The position numbers and the translations under genes are program-made. Shown in pieces: positions 46,401-55,400 of a stretch of DNA of 64,000 nt; the stretch's first letter is position 1, and the number at the start of each line of letters is the position of its first letter. Source of the stretch: Hyphomicrobiales bacterium (GTDB taxonomy: Bacteria; Pseudomonadota; Alphaproteobacteria; Rhizobiales; Rhizobiaceae); the NCBI GenBank assembly GCA_900473805.1, contig UCMS01000027.1:124001-188000 (forward strand), read 5' to 3'. The notes under the pieces were generated by a model, which worked only from the letters and a program-made list of their open reading frames with translations, was not told the origin of the DNA and did no database searches.

Positions 46401-49400
46401 CTCGTCGGGCTCGCGGCATTCAGGCCCGAATTCGGGTAAAATTCCAATGCCTTACCACCATCCAGGTAAACCTGAATTTTCTCCAGGGCATCCCATGTCC
46501 GCACGCTGAGGAAATCAAACTCGATGACCGTTGGTGCGTTGCCGGCCGGAACCTGTATTACCTTCGATATGGACTGCGAGTTGGTGTTATTCACGCTTTC
46601 CGTGAGATACTGGCCGTATCCAGCGATGTTTACAAGCGCGCCATTGGTCCAGCCATTCACGCTACCAGACGACGAGAAGTTCTCGTTGTAGGTCTCGACC
46701 TTGCCGCCAACAGCGTCTTCGGTGACCGTTCCAGAGGCATCCCCCGTGATGACCGACGCATCATTCGTTCCAACAACGGTAACCTTGACGGGGACGGTAT
46801 CGATCCCGCCGAACTCGTCGGTCACCGTCACGGTAAACGTCTCCACGACAGTCTGACCTTCGGTCAGCGCCTTGGTCTCCGGACGAGTGTGGTCGACTTC
46901 GTAGATCCACTTGCCCGTCGCCGGGTCGATCTTGAAGTCACCATAGGTTCCGACCTTGTCGCCCGACCAGGCAAGCGGTGTCCCTGCCGGCTGGTCGACA
47001 TCGGTCGCCAGGATCTGGCCGGATGCTCCCGAGACGTAGCCGTGCGCCTGATCCCAGGCGAGCGACGTATTCACCGAGCCTTCCGTGCCGCTGAAGACAG
47101 GACGGTCCAGAAGATCGGAAAGGCCGCTTGCATGCAGAAGCGCGACGATTTCCTGGTAAACGGCAGGCGCAGGATTCGGGTTGGACCCCTGACCAGCACC
47201 GAGCAGCTTGTCCGTCAGACCTGCGTTGTTCAGGTTGCCGAGCAGGTTGTCATGCAGGCTCTGCAACCGGTTCGGTTCGGACCCTGCATCCCCGTCATCC
47301 GCAGCATACTTCGCGACAACGTTGAGGAGCGGCGCTCCACCTGCATTCAGATACTTGGCATACTCGATCCCGAGCTTGGCCCCCACCTCGTTGATCAGGT
47401 TGTTGTAGTAGCTGAAATTGTCATCGACATAATCCCAGACCTGCGCAATCGCCATGGCCTTGGTCGCCCCTGAACCGAGCTCGGTCTGCACCGCCGTCAG
47501 GATCGTTCCCATGTTCATGCCGGGACCAATAAGACCCGCGATCGTCGTATCGAGGTCGACCGTAGGCTCGAACTTCCCATCGGGTGCGTCATCGGCCTCC
47601 ACGAACCCAGACAGTCCCTGCGCGAGGTAGGGTACGGCAGTCGACTGGGTGATCACCGGCGCATCATTGGCGCCGACGATCGTGATCGTGATGTCCTGAA
47701 CGTCCACGGCACCGCTCGCGTCGGTTACCGAGACCGAGAAAGTCTCGGTGCGAGATTCACCCTGCTTCAGGGCCTGCGTTGCCGACGAGGCATTGTCGAG
47801 CGTGTAGGTCCACTCACCCGCGGAATTCAGGGCGAAGGTGCCGAAGAGACCGGCCGGGTTGCTGTTCAAGGACCAGACATGGGATTCCCCGAGATCCGGG
47901 TCGGTCACTGTCAACTGGCCGGAGATCGATGCGTCATAACCGTTTGCAGCATCCCAAGCCTTCGAGGCTGCCGAGGCTGCCGAGCTTGCTTCGCCACCGT
48001 CATGGTAAGGACGGTCGAGAAGGTCTGCGTCGGTGGAGACCACCAGGGCCTTCATCTCGTTGTACTTGACGGTCCCGTCGACGTAGCGCTGTTTCAGTGC
48101 TGCGTCGCCCAGATTGCCGAGCAGGTTGTCATGCAGGCTCTGGACCCGGTCCGGCTGGCCATTGTTGTTGCTGTCCGCCGTGAACTTGGCGGTCACATCG
48201 ACGAGCGGCTGACCGCCGCCCTGGACGTATTCGGCATATTCGACGCCGAGACGCGTGAACGCTTCGTTGACGTTCGGCTGGTTGGGGCCGGCCGACGAAT
48301 AGATGTCGTCCAGGTAATCCCAGACCGTGGCGATTGCCTTCGCGGTATTGCCACCGAGTTCACCCTTCGCCATGGCGAGTACGGCTTCGAGGTTGGCCGG
48401 GTTGGTGAGCAGAGATGCCAGAGCGAGAGCCAGCTGCGCAGAGGGAGCATCCGTCGGTTCAAGACCACCCGTGCGACCTGCCTCGTTGATACCCTGCAGG
48501 TCACCGCTCTCGGTGATGCTGCCGGAGACAACCCCGGCAATCACCGGCGTGTCGTTAGCCCCGGTTACCTCGATCTTCAGGGTTCCCGTTCCGGGCTGGT
48601 TCTGCTTGTCGGCGAGCGTGTAGCTGAAGGTCTCGAATTCGACCTGACCAGCCTTGAGGCCCTGTGTCGCTGCACGGTCATCGACCAGCGTGTAGGTATA
48701 AGAACCGTCGGACTTGATGACGAGGTCACCGTAGGTGCCGATGATCTTCTCGCCATCGGCATCGATCACGGTATCGCCGACCTTCGTCACGGAAAGCTTG
48801 TCGACGATATTGAGATTCTCGTCGAAATTGCCGTCCTTGTCATTGGCCAGAACGTTACCGGTCGCTTCACTGATGCCAGGCGTAGCGTTGTCGATGCCAC
48901 CTGCTTCCTTGACGGAGCCATTGTCTTCGACACCGTTCGGCGCAAGATTGACCACCTTGTCGATCGACATGCTGTATCCGGGCACGCCATCCTTGCCCGT
49001 GAACTGGACACGTTCGATACCCTTGACGGTGGCGATTGGCGCACCGTCCTTGTGGATCGTGAAGACATCCTCGTACTGCGTGAAGACATAGTCCGTCCAC
49101 ACACCGGCCAGCTTGACCTTGTCTGCGCCGCCGTTGTTGTCGACGATCTCGGCCTTGCTGCCGGCGAAGTTGGTCAGGTCGATGGTGTCGTCGCCGGCAC
49201 CGCCGTTGATGACCACGGTCGTCGGCTGGATCGCCGAACCGGACACGCTATTCAGCGTGACAGTGTCGCCGGCGGAGCCGAGGTTGAAGGTCACCCGCTC
49301 GATTTCGTCCGCACGGACGGAACCGGCATTCGGACCGCTATAGGTAACCTCGATGTCAGCCTTGTCGGTAGCCGGCGTGATCTCGGTTCCAACCGGCGCC

Positions 49401-52400
49401 AGACCCAACGTGAAGCTGCGCGCAGTCCCGTCGCCATTGATCTTCAGCACGTCGTAGTCAGGGTTGGAAACCCCGGTTTCCGTGCCGCCATCGACGGTGT
49501 CGTTGCCGTCACCCACGGTGTGGATGATGGTGTCGTTGCCTTCGCCACCCAAGATGCGGTCATCGCCCGCACCACCATAAATCGAGTCGTTGTCGCCACC
49601 CCCATAGATGGTGTCAGTGCCAGCTCCACCGGAGATAGTGTCCTGGCCCCAATCGCCGCGGATCAGGTCATTGCCGTCGCCGCCCCAGATCTCATCGTTG
49701 CCATTTCCGCCGCTGATGTCGTCGTTGCCGCCGAGACCCGAAATCCGATCATTGCCCTCACCGCCGGTGATCTTGTCACCTTGCGCGTCGGAGCCCTGCA
49801 GAATGTCGTTGCCCTTGCCGCCATCGATTTCGATCAGCGTGGTGTCGGAGGTCGTGTAGCTCTTTGGCAGGAGGATAATGTCATCGCCGTCAGAGCCGAC
49901 AAACTTCTCGACGCCAGAGAGTCCAAGGTTCGCATTGGCCCGGTCGAATACGAAGCCATTAGCGCCTGACGCAGGCTCGAAACGAACGGTATCGAAGCCC
50001 GTGCCACCGATGAGAGTGTCGCCTTCGCCCGAGCGGCCATTGATCGCGACTCCTTCGATCGAACCGTCACCCTTGGTGAAGGCGCGCGGACCATATCCGG
50101 TCACGACATCAATATCGGCCGAGACGATTAGCGTATCGTTATCTGCTCCGCCATCAAGGGTGTCACTACCCTTGCCGCCAATCAGAACATCGTCGCCTTC
50201 ATTGCCCTTCAGCACATTGGCTTCTTCGCCACCCACCAGGATGTCGGCCGCCTTGCTGCCATAGGCTTCGTTGACGCCTGCCATGGCATCGACACCCACG
50301 ACATGGGCTCCGGTGCGATCGGTTGCCGTGTCCGCGGCAACCGTCTGGCCGTTGCGGGTCACGGAGGTTTCGCTCAGGTTGACGAAAACGCCGGTGTCGA
50401 GGTTGCCGTAGTTGATCGAGCCGATCGTGCCGGCCGCATCGACGCGCACGGTCACCGAGCCGCTTGCCGTATCGTTGTCGCCGTCCTTGGCGGTGACCTC
50501 GAAGGACAGGTCGAGATACTGCTTGCCACCCGTGGGCGAAGTATGGTCGAGCGGCTGCTTCAGGTCGAATGCGTATTCGCCGGTGGTCTTGTCGACCGAG
50601 ACGGTGAAGACGACATTGGTGTTAGAGGCGAGGTTTGCCACGGTCGGCGCGGTATTGCCGAGGTAACCGACCAGAACGGCACCCACCAGGGCGACGTTGA
50701 CGGCCTGGGTGTTGGATTTCAGTTCGACGGTAACGCCGTCCTGATCCTTCACCACGACACCAGAGCCCAGAGCGAGCGAGCGGTTGGCGCCGTTGTCGGC
50801 ACCCCAGTTGACGCCGGTGGAGCCGGCTTCGTTCTTGTCGCCGTCTTCAGCGACCTGCACCAGGGCCTGGCCGACGAAGGACGGAACGGAGTCCGTGATG
50901 GTGATGTTCAGCTGGCCGGAAAGCGCAACCTTGTCGCCGTCGGCGTCTTCGACCGTGACTGCAGTCGAAAGATCGAGCGTGAGGCCATCCACCGGCACGC
51001 CGGTGAAGTGGCCATGGCCCGGGTTGACGACGGTTTTGACGCTGCCACCGCCAGCCCCAAGAAGCTCGACCTTCGTGTTGTCGGGCAGATTGCCGACGTT
51101 CAGATAGAAGGTGGTGTTCTTCGGAATGTTGACCGTGAAGTTCGGCTGCCCATTATTGTCGGTATCGACGCCCCAGGTGACCGAAGTGCTCCCTGAGTTG
51201 GTGATCCGGACGATATCCTGACCATTGGTGAGATCCCCAACAAAATGGATCTTCGGACCGCTGACGGCCGGCACGGAGATGTAGTTGCCGAAGCTCGGCA
51301 CCTGGCCGACATGGTCGATCGGACCCGTCTGGACGAAGCTATAGGCACCGGTCTGCGGGTTCACCGTGAAGGTGAAGATCGTATCGTTGCCGACCTTGGC
51401 GTAAAGCGTATCGCCGACCACGCTAAAGGTGAGGCTTGAGCCGTTCGACTTGAGCGATGTCAGAGATGTGGACAGATTGTCCTTCTCGACGGTGTACTTG
51501 CCCATGCCATCGGCCCCGAAGCCGACCTGGGTCGACAGCGTCCCGGTGACGGAAACCAGTTCCGTTGCGGCATGCTCGATCGGCGGAACAGCGCGAACCT
51601 TCGGCATGTCGTCGTCGACATTGATGACAAGCTTTCCGTTGACGCTGTCATTGTCGCCATCGGTGACCTTGTAGGTCAGTGTGAATTTCTGGTTGTTCTC
51701 GTTGTTGCCATCGGCATGCATCAGCGGCGCGACCTGCGTCACCGTGTATTCACCGGTGGATGCGTTCAAGGCCACCGTGATGATCGTCGTGCCGTTCTGC
51801 TTGATCAGCAGCGCGCCGTTCTCACCCGGTTCATAGGTGAGATTGGCCGCACCACCGGTCGATGTCGTCGAACCGACCACCCAGGCAATAGAACCGCCAT
51901 CAGCACCGAAGTCGTGGGACAGGAAACCATGTACGTTCTTTGGTGCGCCGTCGTCATTTGTGCCGCCCGAAATGCCGTTCGCCAGGTTTTCGTCGTCGAG
52001 AGCGACATTGGGGTTGGTGCCAACGGAGGGACCATCGTCATCGAAGAAGATCTTGCTACCGATCTTGACCGTCTCGATCACCGTGTCCTTGTCGTAGTCG
52101 GTGACTGTCAGCACGGCCGAGATCTTGCCGGACAGGTTGAGGTCGTCATCCGGATCGGTGCCCGACAGCGAGTGCTGCAGGGACAGATACTGCGCAACCG
52201 TGACATGGCCCGTGCTGTCGATATGGATCGCGAAGGCAGCCGTGCCATCCGGAATTCGGCCCACGACCAGTTCGCCTTCCTTCGAAAGCGTGATCGCCTT
52301 TCCATCCGTCGTAAACAGACCGGAGTTTGCATTGTCGATCTGCAGCGTGAGCGACGCATTGACCGTGCCCGGCAGACCCGTGTCGTCGGCACCACCATTG

Positions 52401-55400
52401 ATCGAGAAATCGACGACATTGTCCCGCGCATAGCGGACCGGCATGTCAAGATCGCTACCCCTGGAACCAACAGAAGAGAACAGCTGCGACGCCAGGAACA
52501 CGGACATCGGGTCCGTCAGATTGTCATTGTTGCCCGCCGTTTCGTCGACGCGCGTCGTCTGATCCGTCCAGATCGAAACTTCCGGCATGTCGTCGACAAC
52601 CTTGACGATGATCTTGCCATCGAGAGGCACGGTATCACCATCCCGGTCGGTCGCGTCGATGATCGCACCGATGTCGATGCCGGCAATCGAGCCGCCCGGA
52701 ACCTTCAGAGCGGTGTTCTCCTTGCCACCGTCGACATGGTCGAGCTGGTCATACTGGCGATAGACGAACTCACCCGTCGACTTGTCCAGCGTCAGCGTGA
52801 AGACCACGCGGTCGCCAACGTCAAAACCGGCGCCGCCGACTACCGGTGTGTTGGCGTAGGCAACCAGAGCGCCGCCAACATAGGTGTAGGCCAGGGCCAC
52901 GCCCTTGGACGACAGGCCGACGTTCGTCATCGTCGAAAGCGCGTCCGAGGCAAACGAGAAGCCGCCTCCGATCTTGGCACCATCCGCACCGAACGCGACC
53001 ACATCGGCGGCCGAGCCGCGGGTCGTCGCAGCTTCTGCCATGAAGGGGCCTTCGGTCGTCGAACCGTCACCTGCGCCGTCATTCGGGTGATTGCCCCAGG
53101 AAAGCACACTCGCGATATCGTCTTCGTCGACCGTCACCGTGAGGACGTTGTTCGACACCTTCGGCATGTCGTCGTCGACATTGATGGTCAGCGTGCCGGT
53201 GGCGGTGTCCTTGTCGCCGTCGGTGACCTTGTAGGTCAGCGTGAAGGTCTGGTTGTTCTCGTTGTCACCGTTCGCATGCATCAGCGGCGCAACCTGCGTC
53301 ACCGTGTACTGGCCGGTCGAGGCATTCAGCGAAACCGTGATGACCGTCGTGCCATCCTGCTTGATCAGCAGCGTGCCGTTGTTGGTCGTCGAATAGGTGA
53401 AACCACTCGCACCGCCATCGGTGGTGGTAGAACCAGCAACCCAGGCAATCGAGCCGCCGTCGGCGCCGAACTTGTGCGCGAGGATGCCGTTGACGTTCTG
53501 CGGGGCGTCATCGTCACCAGTTCCGCCATCTATCCCCTTGAACAGATCGTCGTCTTCGACAACGACCGTCGGATTGGAGCCAGTCTCCGGATTATCGTCG
53601 GTCACATTGACATTGACCAAGCCCGTCAGCTTGACGCTGTCGCCATCCTTGTCCGTTGCCTGAAGAACGGCGCCGAAATCGATGGTCAGCGAGTCCAGCT
53701 TAACTTCGCCGGACACATGGTCCAACTGGTCGTAGAGCGAGAACGTGACCGTGCCGTTCGGGTTCAGCTTGAACTCGAAGACCAGACGATCGACGCTGTC
53801 ATATTTCTGACCCGGGACGTCACCGCCCGGGGCATTGACGAAGCCGATGATCTTGCCGGACTGGTCCAGGTCGAAACCGAGCGGCTTGCCCTCCGATGTC
53901 AGATTGAGGCTCTGGAGATAGCTCCTCATATCCGCCTTCGAGATCAGCGAGAAACTGACATTTTCGTCCGCGCCGACCGTCACGAGGCTAGAGAGGTTGA
54001 CGACAGAGGTCGCATTCGCGGGGCCGGTCGTGTTGTCGCTCGGCGAGCCGGTATACGAGAAGTCCTTGCTATTGCCGTCGTTCGGCGAGGTGCCTGTCGA
54101 GGTGTTCGTGCGGATATCGTCTTCGTCCACCGTAACGGTGACCGGCGTCGCGCCGGTCTTCACGACCGGAACGTCATCCTTGATGTTCACCTTGACCAGG
54201 TCGGTCAGCTTGACGCTGTCACCGTCATTGTCGGTCGCCTGCAGAACCGCACCGAAATCGATGATGAGCGTGTTCTCATCGGCAGTGCCCGGAACTGCAG
54301 GCGCCACATGATCCAGTTGGTCGTGGAGCGAGAACTTGAAGGTGCCGTCGGGGTTCAGGGTGAACTCGAAGACAAGGCGATCATCGCCGGAGTTGTAGTC
54401 CTGACCCGGAGAAGGCTGGCCTTCCTTGTTGACGAAACCGACGATCTTGCCGGCCTCATCCAGGTCGAAACCGAGCGGCTTGCCATTGGATGTCAGCTTA
54501 AGGCCTTGCAGATAGTTTCGCATATCAGCGGTCGAGATCAGCGAGAAGCTCACTTTCTCGTCCGCGCCGACCTTCACGAGGGTCGAGAGATTGACCGTTG
54601 ATGTCGCGTTTGCGGGACCCATGCCGTTGTCGCTCGGCGACCCGGTATACGAGAAATCCTTGCTATTGCCGTCGTTCGGCGAGGTGCCGGTGGACGTGTT
54701 CGTCCGGATATCGTCTTCATCAACCGTAACGGTGACCGGCGTTGCGCCAAGCTTCACCTCCGGAATGTCGTCGGTCACGTTCACCTTGACCAGGTTCGTC
54801 AGCTTCACGCTGTCGCCGTCGTTATCGGAGGCCTGAACAACGGCGCCGAAGTCGATGGTCAGGGTGTTTTCAAAGGCAGTGCCCGGAACTGCAGGCTTTG
54901 CATGGTCCAGCTGGTCGTAAAGCGAGAAGGTGAATGTGCCGTCAGGATTGAGCTTGAACTCGAAGACAAGGCGATCGTCACCAGAGTTGTAGTCCTGGCC
55001 CGGGGAAGGCTGGCCTTCCTTGTTCACGAAACCGACGATCTTGCCGGCCTCATCCAGGTCGAAGCCGATCGGCTTGCCATTGGATGTCAGCTTCAAACCT
55101 TGCAGATAGGTTCGCATATCAGCGGTCGAGATCAGCGAGAAGCTCACCTTCTCGTCCGCGCCGACCTTCACGAGGTCTGCCAGGTTACCCTTCGACGTCG
55201 CGTTCGCAGGGCCACCCGTGTTGACGCCGGGCGTTCCAGTGAAGGAGAAGTCCGTGCCGTCGCCGTCGTTCGGCGCGTTGCCGGTCGAGGTACCGGTCTG
55301 GATGTCGTCTTCGTCAACCGTCACGGTGACAGCCGTCGCGCCGACCTTCACCTCCGGAACGTCGTCCGTGATGTTCACCTTCACCAGGTCCGTCAGCTTG

